The notes: a model not told the origin generated them from the letters alone. A stretch of 11,517 bases of DNA from an uncultured Brevibacterium sp. (GCA_902489185.1 CABTZC010000037.1:1-11517); one strand, 5' to 3'; numbered from the stretch's first letter, positions 1 through 6,387 are shown. A program made the numbers and translations.

Positions 1-557
1 AAAAGCCATACCTTGAGTCCGAAGCCGAAGGACAGGGGTACAAACTCCACGCGTTCGAAGGTGTTCACATCGAACCGATCGCCCTGTTCTCCAAAAAGGT
101 GAAGTCGGTTGACGAACTTCCTGACGGCGGAACAATCGGCATCAACAACGACCCAGCCAACCAGGGTCGCGCGCTGGACATGCTGGCCAAAGAAGGCGTC
201 ATCACCCTGGCCGACGGCAAGGACGCAACCACTGCGACCATCCACGACATCAAGGACAACCCCAAGAACCTGAAGTTCAAGGAAGCCGACGCAGCCCAGC
301 TGGCACGCACCCTGGACGACACGGACGCGTCGATCATCAACGGAAACAACGCACTTGAAGCTGGACTGTCCCCCACCAAGGACTCGATCCTTGTCGAATC
401 GGCAGAGAACAACCCGTACGCCAACTTCCTGGCAGTACGTGACGGCGACCAGGACAACGAGTCGATCAAGAAGCTGGACGAACTTCTGCACTCACCTGAG
501 GTCAAGAAGTACATCGAAGACACCTGGACAGACGGCGCTGTTCTCCCAGCGTTCTAA
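1..557 (+). CDS. metQ: MetQ/NlpA-family methionine ABC transporter substrate-binding lipoprotein, 3' part
   Basis: This is the C-terminal 184 residues of an NlpA-family substrate-binding protein; the frame is open from base 3, so the signal peptide and lipobox lie outside the window. The family captures methionine at the outer face of the membrane and delivers it to the MetNI importer. Family hallmarks visible here are HIEPIALFSKK, the NDPANQGRAL segment that lines the ligand pocket, NPKNLKFKEADAAQLARTLDD, the INGNNALEAGL segment, SPYAN-like NNPYANFLAVR, and the terminal sequence SPEVKKYIEDTW..GAVLPAF, which is the usual family ending, so the 3' end is intact. A large hairpin follows 56 bp after the stop, making this the last gene of its unit; metN and metI would be expected just upstream (inference). 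Methionine specificity is inferred from family resemblance; other NlpA members bind other ligands. Confidence 0.9.
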   Translation, partial: KPYLESEAEGQGYKLHAFEGVHIEPIALFSKKVKSVDELPDGGTIGINNDPANQGRALDMLAKEGVITLADGKDATTATIHDIKDNPKNLKFKEADAAQLARTLDDTDASIINGNNALEAGLSPTKDSILVESAENNPYANFLAVRDGDQDNESIKKLDELLHSPEVKKYIEDTWTDGAVLPAF

Positions 558-613
558 GGTGCTGGCTGACGGCGGATAGCGTGTAGCTGAGCACGGCCAC
601 TTTATAAATGAGT

Positions 614-652
614 GAGGGGCTCCCTGGTAATCAACCAGGGAGCCCCTCGTTT
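614..652. terminator. Bidirectional hairpin terminator between convergent metQ and fhs
   Basis: A perfect 15-bp inverted repeat (arms 614-628 and 634-648, starting GAGGGGCTCCC) encloses a 5-nt loop. It sits 56 bp after the metQ stop and 46 bp beyond the fhs stop, so it can serve both converging genes. The T-tract on the plus side is short (GTTT) and there is none directly after it on the minus side. Termination would therefore rely on the very stable stem. Confidence 0.8.
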
Positions 653-694
653 CGCATCAACTACATGAGTAGCTTCTGCGCCAGTGAGAATTGC

Positions 695-2434
695 CTAGAA
701 CAAACCGCTGATGTTGCCGTCGTCGTCAACGTCGATCGTGTTGGCAGCCGGCTTCTTTGGAAGCCCCGGCATGGTCATGATGTCGCCACAGACAACCACG
801 ACGAAGCCCGCGCCGGCAGACAGACGCACGTCGGCCACCTCGAGCACGTGTCCAGTTGGGGCGCCCAACTCGGTCGCATCAGTCGAGAACGAATACTGGG
901 TTTTCGCGATGCACACCGGCAAGTTGCCATACCCGTCTTCTGCAAACAGCGCCAGTTTGTTGCGCACCTTTTTAGGAAGTTCTACCCGGTCAGCACCGTA
1001 GACGCGCTGGGCAACGGCCGTGATTTTTTCTTCCAGCGTGGCGTCAAGTGGGTAGGTGAACTGTGGTTCGTTGCCCGAGGTGTCTGCTACTTCTGCAACC
1101 GCGATCACCTTGCGTGCAAGGTCGGTTGCTCCCTTTCCACCTTCTGCCCAGTGGCGGGCAAGCGAAGCTTCTACACCGCGTTCCTTGAGCGCCTCAAGCA
1201 GGGCTTCGTGCTCGGCATCAGTGTCCGATGGGAACGTGTTAACGGCAACAACAGGTGTCACACCGTATACATCGCGCACATTTGAAATGTGCTTGTCCAA
1301 GTTCACCAAACCGGCACGCATTGCGTCGACGTTTTCGTTTTCCAAGTCAGCTTTGGCGACTCCTCCGTGATACTTCAGAGCGCGAACGGTAGCCACAATC
1401 ACAGCAGCTGACGGGAAGATTCCCGCGGCCCGACACTTGATGTCGATGAACTTTTCGGCACCCAGGTCAGCGCCGAACCCTGCCTCGGTGATCGCGTATT
1501 GGCCATAGTTCATCGCAGCTGTCGTAGCAAGCACCGAGTTGCACCCGTGGGCGATGTTGGCGAACGGACCACCGTGGATAAACGCTGGAGTTCCTTCGAT
1601 TGACTGCACCAAGTTCGGTGACAGACCTTTGGCCAACAGTGCCGCCATGGAACCGGCGACTTCGAGGTCGGCGACCGTCACTGGTTTCTTGTCGAACGTA
1701 CGCGCAACCACAATGTTGCCCAGGCGTTCCTTCAAGTCGGCAATCGACGTGGCCAAGCAGAACACGGCCATGACTTCACTTGCCACAACAATGTCAAAGT
1801 GGTCTTCGCGAGCCATCCCATTGTTAAAACCACCCAAACCGATGGCAATATCGCGAAGAGCACGGTCATTCAGGTCAACTACGCGGCGGATCTCAACCCG
1901 GCGAGGGTCAATCCCCAGAGTGTTTCCCTGGTGGATGTGATTGTCCAGCGCCGCACACGCCAAGTTGTTGGCCAACGCGATTGCTGCGAAGTCACCCGTG
2001 AAGTGCAGGTTGATGTCTTCCATGGGCAGCACCTGGGCGTAGCCACCACCGGCAGCTCCACCTTTCATCCCAAAAACAGGTCCCAGGCTGGGTTCCCGCA
2101 GCGCCAGGACTGCTGGGGTTTTACCTTCTGGTACGTCCCAGTCGTCTTCGCGTGCAACTTCGTTGATTCCGTCGGCAAGTCCAATCGAGGTGGTGGTCTT
2201 ACCTTCCCCTGCGGGTGTGGGGCTCATCGCTGTAACCAGAATCAGTTTTGCCGGAGTCGTGGACGGTGAAGAGGAGCCCGCAGCTTCGCGGTCCTTTGTC
2301 ACTGTGGTTGCCGGAACTTTTGCCTTGTCATGTCCAAAAGGAACAATGTCCTCGACGTTGAGGCCAAGCTTGGCGGCAATGGTTGAAATAGGTTGGATTG
2401 TGGCTTTATGCGCAATTTCTAAGTCAATGCTCAT
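695..2434 (-). CDS. fhs: Formate-tetrahydrofolate ligase
   Basis: This 579-residue cytosolic enzyme ligates formate to tetrahydrofolate with ATP, giving 10-formyl-THF for purine and formyl-methionine synthesis. Visible signatures are the N-terminal IAHKATIQPISTIAAKLGL, the ATP-binding loop PTPAGEGKT (about residues 72-80), REPSLGPVFGMKGGAAGGGYAQV (from about 113), LHFTGDFAAI (about 143) and the TRF-like region around residues 310-340. The start MSID at 2434 matches where the family begins; the open frame runs 126 codons further upstream but that part is low-quality sequence read antisense to the DUF805 gene. The protein is about 20 residues longer than the usual 555-560. The excess lies mostly in a Thr/Ser/Pro-rich insert at residues 41-62, just before the first core strand KLILVTA. 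No ribosome-binding site is visible before the ATG, so translation may be leaderless. It is divergent from the DUF805 gene with only 45 bp between the starts. Confidence 0.95.
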   Translation of the reverse strand: MSIDLEIAHKATIQPISTIAAKLGLNVEDIVPFGHDKAKVPATTVTKDREAAGSSSPSTTPAKLILVTAMSPTPAGEGKTTTSIGLADGINEVAREDDWDVPEGKTPAVLALREPSLGPVFGMKGGAAGGGYAQVLPMEDINLHFTGDFAAIALANNLACAALDNHIHQGNTLGIDPRRVEIRRVVDLNDRALRDIAIGLGGFNNGMAREDHFDIVVASEVMAVFCLATSIADLKERLGNIVVARTFDKKPVTVADLEVAGSMAALLAKGLSPNLVQSIEGTPAFIHGGPFANIAHGCNSVLATTAAMNYGQYAITEAGFGADLGAEKFIDIKCRAAGIFPSAAVIVATVRALKYHGGVAKADLENENVDAMRAGLVNLDKHISNVRDVYGVTPVVAVNTFPSDTDAEHEALLEALKERGVEASLARHWAEGGKGATDLARKVIAVAEVADTSGNEPQFTYPLDATLEEKITAVAQRVYGADRVELPKKVRNKLALFAEDGYGNLPVCIAKTQYSFSTDATELGAPTGHVLEVADVRLSAGAGFVVVVCGDIMTMPGLPKKPAANTIDVDDDGNISGLF

Positions 2435-2438
2435 AGTG

Positions 2439-2460
2439 TCAATGTTTACACACACATTGA
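2439..2460. promoter_or_regulatory. 22-bp dyad, candidate operator in the fhs/DUF805 divergent gap
   Basis: Perfect 7-bp arms TCAATGT (2439-2445) and ACATTGA (2454-2460) flank an 8-bp spacer. The dyad begins 5 bp upstream of the fhs ATG and covers the predicted -35 box (2445-2450) of the DUF805 promoter, a good position for a dimeric repressor controlling both genes. No regulator is encoded nearby, and the identity of any binder is unknown. Confidence 0.5.
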
Positions 2461-2472
2461 TCCGGGTACTAT
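2445..2472 (+). promoter_or_regulatory. Sigma-A-type promoter of the first DUF805 gene, leaderless geometry
   Basis: TTTACA (2445-2450) and TACTAT (2467-2472) are separated by 16 bp and lie close to the primary sigma consensus. Seven bases after the -10 box is the GTG at 2480. Transcription would therefore start on or next to the start codon, which also explains the absence of a ribosome-binding site. Confidence 0.65.
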
Positions 2473-2479
2473 GAAATGC

Positions 2480-3274
2480 GTGAGTAATTACCCTCAATAC
2501 CCAAACACGCCCGGATCCGGCAGCGCTCCACAGTCTGGTGGCAACAGCCCCTACGCATCCGGAGCGCACAGCCCATCTCAAAACTACGGCAGTTCTGGTC
2601 AACCTTACGGCTCCCAACCGGCCCAGCAACCTTATGGTTCCCAGCCGGTAGGCAGCCCTGCTCAGCAACCTTATGGCTCCCAGCCAGCAGGTGGCGCCGG
2701 TCAGCAGCCTGCTTACGGAAACTCCTATGCGAACCAGGGCATGGGCGGTGGAATGCCAGCAGGGTTCGGACAGCCCGGACCCGACGGAACAGTCCCGCTC
2801 AACCAGCCTCACTACGGCGCCTCGATTAAAGAAGCGACTATGCGTTTCTTTAAGAAGTACGTACGCTTCAACGGTTTTGCTTCCAGGAGCGAATTCTGGT
2901 GGCCCGTGCTCTCGATCTTTATTATCCAGCTCATCCTCATGATCCCCTACATCATCGGCCTTGTGATGATGTCCGCGGGCTCAGCCGCAGCTGCCTCATC
3001 GTACTCATCAACAGGTACGGCCGGCGGCAGTGGCGCTGCTGCCATCGGAACTATCCTTTTGTTCTGCTCTGCCGGACTTCTGTTCCTGTTCGGTCTGGCT
3101 ATTATCGTGCCTTCCATCGCAGTTACCGTTCGTCGTCTTCACGACGCAGGTTTCAGCGGATGGTGGTACCTCCTAAGCCTGGCCCCTGGTGGGGGCCTCG
3201 TCGTACTTATTTTCTGTGCGCTGGAAAGCAAGCCAGAAAAATGGCAGCCCGAATGGTATGACCAAAACGCCTAA
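2480..3274 (+). CDS. DUF805 membrane protein with PYGSQP-repeat N-terminal tail
   Basis: A 264-residue protein. Residues 1-95 form a disordered tail rich in Gln, Pro, Gly, Ser and Tyr with three PYGSQP copies (42-69). Then comes the motif GPDGTVPLNQPHYG (100-113), the amphipathic segment RFFKKYVRFNGFASRSEFWW (122-141), and the DUF805 domain with three likely membrane spans (about 141-165, 188-211, 227-247). The conserved RRLHDAGFSGWWYLL (218-232) lies before span three. A Gly/Ala/Ser-rich loop links spans one and two. DUF805 proteins are widespread inner-membrane proteins without an established biochemical role. I choose GTG 2480 over ATG 2471 because the -10 box TACTAT overlaps the ATG and places the transcript start at about 2480, and because MSNYPQYP resembles starts of related proteins. 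The gene has its own terminator, so it is probably monocistronic. Confidence 0.88.
   Translation: MSNYPQYPNTPGSGSAPQSGGNSPYASGAHSPSQNYGSSGQPYGSQPAQQPYGSQPVGSPAQQPYGSQPAGGAGQQPAYGNSYANQGMGGGMPAGFGQPGPDGTVPLNQPHYGASIKEATMRFFKKYVRFNGFASRSEFWWPVLSIFIIQLILMIPYIIGLVMMSAGSAAAASSYSSTGTAGGSGAAAIGTILLFCSAGLLFLFGLAIIVPSIAVTVRRLHDAGFSGWWYLLSLAPGGGLVVLIFCALESKPEKWQPEWYDQNA
2600..2688 (+). repeat. Three imperfect coding repeats for PYGSQP
   Basis: Three copies beginning CAACCTTA(C/T)GG(C/T)TCCCA start at 2600, 2627 and 2666, giving irregular 27 and 39 bp periods. Each encodes QPYGSQP inside the disordered tail of the DUF805 protein. The high similarity at wobble positions suggests recent tandem duplication rather than selection on protein sequence alone. 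Confidence 0.8.
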
Positions 3275-3296
3275 CAGCAACTGTTTTTACTAGCGG

Positions 3297-3331
3297 GTGG
3301 GAGTCACGTATGTGGCTCCCACTTTTGTTTT
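3297..3331 (+). terminator. Rho-independent terminator after the first DUF805 gene
   Basis: Arms 3297-3307 and 3312-3322 form an 11-bp stem with one G-U pair and a 4-nt loop, followed by TTTTGTTTT (3323-3331). It lies 22 bp after the stop codon and is a strong intrinsic terminator that separates the two DUF805 genes. Confidence 0.92.
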
Positions 3332-3384
3332 GCAACGTAACCAAACAGCAACGCGAATACGCCCGGAGGAACCCGGCGGCTCCA

Positions 3385-3390
3385 TAAGAT
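3385..3390 (+). promoter_or_regulatory. Possible -10 box of the second DUF805 gene
   Basis: TAAGAT lies 37 bp before the chosen ATG at 3428, inside a 96-bp gap that follows a strong terminator, so a promoter is expected here. No convincing -35 box is visible at the right spacing. The assignment is tentative. Confidence 0.3.
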
Positions 3391-3427
3391 AAAGATGAGA
3401 TTTTTCATGACCTATTGGGGGCTAGCC

Positions 3428-4027
3428 ATGTCACAGTACAACTACGGGCAACCACAAGCGACACCGTACCCACAACCTCACGCACAGCAGTATGTGAGCG
3501 TGCCACCGGGGTTCGGCTATCCTGGCCCCGACGGAACAGTCCCGCTCAATCAGCCGTGGTACGGAGTTGGCTTCATGGAGGCGAACAAACGCTTTTTTAA
3601 GAAGTACGTCCGCTTCAACGGTTTCGCATCACGAGGCGAATACTGGTGGTCGTTTTTAGGCTTGACCTTGATCGGGCTTATTCCTAGTGTCATCTTCGCA
3701 ATCGGATACATCATGGTATTTGCCGGCATCATAGGCGCTGCCGCGTCAGTGTCGTATGACGGAAGTGGAGCAGGAGGCGCGGTAGCTTCCGGACTTGGGG
3801 TGATTCTTCTGATTGTGGGTGGCGGGCTGACAAGTCTCATCAGTTTCGCAACGTTTCTCCCTTCGCTTGGGGCAGCGATTAGGCGTCTGCACGACGCAGG
3901 ATATTCCGGCTGGTGGTACCTACTGAGCTTCGTTCCATTCGGGTCCTTCGTTGTGTTGGTGTTTCTCGTCATGCCAACGAACCAAGAAAAGTGGCAAGCA
4001 GACTGGTTTGACACCTCGGAAGGCTAA
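3428..4027 (+). CDS. DUF805 membrane protein, short-tailed paralogue
   Basis: A 199-residue paralogue of the preceding gene. The tail is only about 25 residues (MSQYNYGQPQATPYPQPHAQ) and lacks the PYGSQP repeats. From GPDGTVPLNQPWYG (33-46) onward the two proteins align closely: RFFKKYVRFNGFASRGEYWW (55-74), three likely spans (about 75-103, 121-147, 161-182) and RRLHDAGYSGWWYLLS (152-167). The loop between spans one and two is shorter than in the first paralogue. An in-frame ATG exists at 3395, but MSQYNYG at 3428 matches family starts and is preceded by a G-rich stretch (GGGGG, 3417-3421) that may act as a weak ribosome-binding site. A 23-bp stretch covering the LNQP motif (3527-3549) is identical to 2780-2802 in the first gene, supporting local duplication. 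Function is unknown; a membrane scaffold or stress role would be a guess. Confidence 0.87.
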   Translation: MSQYNYGQPQATPYPQPHAQQYVSVPPGFGYPGPDGTVPLNQPWYGVGFMEANKRFFKKYVRFNGFASRGEYWWSFLGLTLIGLIPSVIFAIGYIMVFAGIIGAAASVSYDGSGAGGAVASGLGVILLIVGGGLTSLISFATFLPSLGAAIRRLHDAGYSGWWYLLSFVPFGSFVVLVFLVMPTNQEKWQADWFDTSEG

Positions 4028-4045
4028 TCAACAACTGCCTGTTTC

Positions 4046-4076
4046 GGGACTGCCACACATGGCAGTCCCATTTTTT
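4046..4076 (+). terminator. Rho-independent terminator after the second DUF805 gene
   Basis: A perfect 10-bp stem GGGACTGCCA/TGGCAGTCCC (4046-4055 and 4060-4069) with a CACA loop is followed by A and six T (4071-4076), 18 bp after the stop. It is a textbook intrinsic terminator. Confidence 0.93.
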
Positions 4077-4127
4077 GTGCCTGTGGCGTTGACTGAATGT
4101 GGAACACCTGAAGGAAAGTGAACAGGC

Positions 4128-4343
4128 ATGCAACCATACAAGTCCGATGCGTGGTCAACTGATCTCTATGGGCTCCCGTCAGGACCGAACACCGACCCAC
4201 GCCCCTCACCCGCGCCCCTCCACGGACCCCTCGCCCGTCGTCGTAGACGTGCTCGTGGACGCACAGTTGTCACCGCAGGCGTGATCGTCGCGAGTGTGCT
4301 TGTGGTGGTAGCGGTGTGCCTAGCACTATTCCTCGCGCGCTAA
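4128..4343 (+). CDS. Small single-span membrane protein, hypothetical
   Basis: A 71-residue protein I do not recognise. It has a Pro-rich hydrophilic N-terminus (about 1-34), a basic block RRRRRARGR (37-45), then one long hydrophobic segment TVVTAGVIVASVLVVVAVCLALFLA (46-70) that ends one residue before the stop. The basic block directly before the span predicts an N-in orientation with the C-terminus at or just beyond the outer face. Translation is supported by AAGGAAAG (4111-4118), 9 nt before the ATG. The gene follows a terminator, so it needs its own promoter; TTGACT at 4089-4094 could be a -35 box but no good -10 is seen. Its last 18 bp overlap the convergent NUDIX gene. Such short tail-anchored-like proteins are common in Actinobacteria and usually unannotated. 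A chance frame is possible, but the ribosome-binding site and clean topology argue for a real gene. Confidence 0.65.
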   Translation: MQPYKSDAWSTDLYGLPSGPNTDPRPSPAPLHGPLARRRRRARGRTVVTAGVIVASVLVVVAVCLALFLAR

Positions 4344-4775
4344 ACCCCAATACTTCGCAAGAGCCGGGATGACTTTCGTACGCGTAAGCGGCGCAAACTG
4401 CCTGGCGCCCGTGTCCGGTGGCAGCTGCTCATAGCTAAACCATGCGATTTCTTCGATCTCCTGCAAGCATTGCGGCGCGTCAACATTCAAGTCAGTCGGA
4501 ACCGTTTCGCATACAAACACGTGACCTGTCACCGTGTGCCCCGACTCATTGGCGGCGTGCGCTGTAAAAGTCCCCAAGAAAGACAGTTTGTCTGTGTCCA
4601 GGCACAGCCCCAGTTCTTCTCGAATCTCTCGCACCACAGTTTCCCGTGGTGTCTCGCCTGGTTCAGGCTTTCCCCCCGGCAACATAAATGCGGTCGTTCC
4701 TCTCTTACGAACCATCAGAAGTGCGGGTTCGCTGGGGTGCTGAATGACTAAAGCCGAAACGGTGATGTTCTTCAT
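4326..4775 (-). CDS. NUDIX hydrolase
   Basis: A 149-residue cytosolic protein of the NUDIX superfamily, which hydrolyses nucleoside diphosphates linked to another group in a divalent-metal-dependent reaction. The Nudix box is complete at residues 35-57: G, five residues, E41, seven residues, R49-E50-I-x-E53-E54-x-G56-L, with the metal-binding glutamates intact. The preceding FMLPGGKPEPGE is typical of MutT-like housecleaning members. The substrate cannot be assigned. The start at 4775 (MKNITVSALV) is chosen over the upstream in-frame ATG at 4832 because AAGGA lies about 6 nt before it and the 19 extra residues would be translated from the hairpin at 4792-4824. The gene lies 63 bp downstream of the aldehyde dehydrogenase on the same strand, separated by that hairpin. 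Its 3' end overlaps the small membrane protein gene. Confidence 0.9.
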   Translation of the reverse strand: MKNITVSALVIQHPSEPALLMVRKRGTTAFMLPGGKPEPGETPRETVVREIREELGLCLDTDKLSFLGTFTAHAANESGHTVTGHVFVCETVPTDLNVDAPQCLQEIEEIAWFSYEQLPPDTGARQFAPLTRTKVIPALAKYWGLAREE

Positions 4776-4791
4776 GGGGGTCCTTACGCGA

Positions 4792-4824
4792 TCGGGCCCG
4801 AGGTGAGAACCCCCTCGGGCCCGA
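4792..4824 (-). terminator. GC-rich hairpin between gabD and the NUDIX gene
   Basis: Perfect 12-bp arms (TCGGGCCCGAGG, 4792-4803; complement 4813-4824) enclose a 9-nt loop, 14 bp after the dehydrogenase stop. There is no T-tract after it on the minus strand and the NUDIX ribosome-binding site follows within 10 nt. It could be a partial terminator, a readthrough control element, or a 3'-end stabiliser of the dehydrogenase mRNA. Confidence 0.55.
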
Positions 4825-4838
4825 ATCGTCACTGTGTC

Positions 4839-6218
4839 TTACGCGTTCTTTTTAAAGAAAAGCTGCTTGTTTGCGAATTCGTCCATGGCGAGTGGCCCAA
4901 GTTCGCGACCGATGCCAGAACGCTTCACTCCACCGAATGGCAGGTATTCGCGTGATTCTTCTGGAGTGTTGATGAACACCATTCCGGAGTCGATCTGCGC
5001 CCCAACCTTTTCTGCACGGGCGGCGTCCGAGGAGAAAACAGCTGAACCCAGACCGAACGGAGTGTCGTTGGCAAGTTCGATAGCTTCTTCTTCGCTGGAA
5101 ACCTTAAACACCATGAACGCGGGGCCAAAGAGCTCTTCGTAGTATCCGCGGCTTCCCTTCTTGACATCGGTGAGGACAACCGGACGGACCCATGCTCCTG
5201 GACCGTTGTAGTCTTCCCCACCGGCGAGCAGGGTCGCGCCTTCTGCGACGGTTGCCTTGACCTGTTCACTGAAGCGTTCCTTTGCCCCAGTCGAGGACAG
5301 CGGAGCGAGCTTACCTGGGTCTTCCCACGGGTTTTCCACAGCAATGTCTTTAGCCGCCTGAGTAATGGACGCAACGAAGTCGTCGTAGATGTCTTCCATG
5401 ACGATCATGCGCTTAGGCGAGTTACACGCCTGGCCCATGTTCCCCATGCGGGTGTTGAACAGGAGATCCGCAGTCTTGGCAACATCTGGGGAGTCCAGCA
5501 CCACGTATGGGTCGGATCCACCCAGTTCCAGAACCACTTTCTTGAGGTTCTTCCCGGCTTCAGCTGCCACGGCTTTACCCGCACGTTCTGAACCGGTGAG
5601 CGAAACGCCCTGGTTGCGTGGGTCAGGCAGAATGACGTCGGCAACTTGTTCGTTAGTTGCATAAATGTTGATGTACGCGTCCGCAGGAAGGCCAGCTTCC
5701 TGGAAAATCTGTTCCATGACTTCTGCAGACCACGGGCACTGTGGAGCGTGCTTAAGCAGGATTGTGTTTCCCAGAGCCAAGTTAGGGGCTGCGAAACGTG
5801 CTACCTGATAGTACGGAAAGTTCCACGGCATGATACCCAGAATCGACCCGGTTGGCTTCCGCAACAGGTACGCGTCACCGTCGTTGGCACCACGCAGTTT
5901 TTCTTCTTCAATAAACGCTTTGGCGTTGTCTGCGTAGTACTCATAGATCCGAGCCGAGATTTCAACTTCACCTTGACCGGCAGGAATAACCTTACCCATT
6001 TCGGTCTGGATGATGTGTGCGAGCTCTTCCGAACGTTCACGGTAAATCGCAGCGACCTTGCGCAAAACTTCTACACGCTGTTCTACCGGGGTGGTCTTCC
6101 AGCTTGCGTACTCCTTGTGGCTACGAGCCAGAGCGTCTGTGATCTGGTCATCTGTGGCGGTGGGGTACTCTTTGACGGTTTCGCCATTTGCCGGATTTAC
6201 AACTTTGTATTCAGACAC
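4839..6218 (-). CDS. gabD: NAD(P)-dependent succinate-semialdehyde dehydrogenase-type aldehyde dehydrogenase
   Basis: A full-length 459-residue aldehyde dehydrogenase that would oxidise an aldehyde to the acid in the cytosol; the best guess is succinate semialdehyde to succinate, as in GABA breakdown and the TCA shunt. Features in order: N-terminal NPANGETVKEY; cofactor-binding IMPWNFPYYQ with the oxyanion Asn133; LLKHAPQCPWSA (about 154-165); LTGSERAGKAVAAEAG (cofactor loop); general base Glu231 in LELGGSDPYVVL; catalytic Cys265 in GQACNSPKR; ELFGPAFMV; and PFGGVKRSGIGRELG near the end. The GQACNSPKR and LKHAPQCPWSAE variants resemble the short GabD/GabD1 group of about 455-460 residues. The start is GTG (6216-6218) with GAAGGG 7 nt upstream. 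No GABA transaminase gene is nearby to confirm the substrate. It is divergent from the SnoaL-like gene. Confidence 0.88.
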   Translation of the reverse strand: MSEYKVVNPANGETVKEYPTATDDQITDALARSHKEYASWKTTPVEQRVEVLRKVAAIYRERSEELAHIIQTEMGKVIPAGQGEVEISARIYEYYADNAKAFIEEEKLRGANDGDAYLLRKPTGSILGIMPWNFPYYQVARFAAPNLALGNTILLKHAPQCPWSAEVMEQIFQEAGLPADAYINIYATNEQVADVILPDPRNQGVSLTGSERAGKAVAAEAGKNLKKVVLELGGSDPYVVLDSPDVAKTADLLFNTRMGNMGQACNSPKRMIVMEDIYDDFVASITQAAKDIAVENPWEDPGKLAPLSSTGAKERFSEQVKATVAEGATLLAGGEDYNGPGAWVRPVVLTDVKKGSRGYYEELFGPAFMVFKVSSEEEAIELANDTPFGLGSAVFSSDAARAEKVGAQIDSGMVFINTPEESREYLPFGGVKRSGIGRELGPLAMDEFANKQLFFKKNA

Positions 6219-6261
6219 GGTTTATCCCTTCTGTTGACGGACTCCTATGAGCCGGTTAGTT

Positions 6262-6287
6262 ACACGTTATCAACGTTGCAGACGTGT
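6262..6287. promoter_or_regulatory. Concentric palindrome in the gabD/SnoaL divergent promoter region
   Basis: ACACGT (6262-6267) and ACGTGT (6282-6287) are inverted repeats sharing one centre with the 8-bp palindrome CAACGTTG (6271-6278). Another ACGTGT occurs at 6302-6307, exactly 20 bp further on. The pattern looks like an operator with a possible second half-site on the same face of the helix. The gap (6219-6387) holds nothing else coding. Confidence 0.4.
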
Positions 6288-6374
6288 GAAACCTCATTGC
6301 CACGTGTTTCTCAACAGCACATTCAGAACGCGAACGAATCCATAGTCTTTCTGCCTTTTCTTCGCTTCTACGAC

Positions 6375-6380
6375 TAGTGT
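6375..6380 (+). promoter_or_regulatory. -10 box of the SnoaL-like gene, leaderless geometry
   Basis: TAGTGT ends exactly 7 bp before the ATG at 6388, the same geometry as the first DUF805 promoter. The -35 region is weak. It implies transcription starting at the A of the start codon. Confidence 0.45.
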
Positions 6381-6387
6381 GAGGAGC

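Noticed and set aside
2435..2470. A tetrahydrofolate riboswitch upstream of fhs
   Set aside because: The gap to the divergent gene is only 45 bp and the fhs leader appears to be nearly absent, leaving no room for an aptamer.
608..2474. Several plus-strand open frames across the fhs gene
   Set aside because: They are antisense shadows of a full-length, clearly conserved enzyme gene; none shows a recognisable domain or a convincing ribosome-binding site.
2435..2812. N-terminal extension of fhs by 126 codons in the same open frame
   Set aside because: It is antisense to the DUF805 coding sequence, is rich in Arg/Leu/Gly without family similarity, and the recognised Fhs start MSIDLEIAHKATIQ begins at 2434.
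3550..4014. 154-codon minus-strand frame opposite the second DUF805 gene
   Set aside because: It is antisense to a well-supported gene with a matching terminator; no domain or ribosome-binding site was found.
5646..6377. 243-codon plus-strand frame across the 5' half of gabD and the divergent gap
   Set aside because: It lies opposite conserved dehydrogenase coding sequence, its composition is Phe/Cys/Val-rich as expected of an antisense frame, and it would run through the promoter region.
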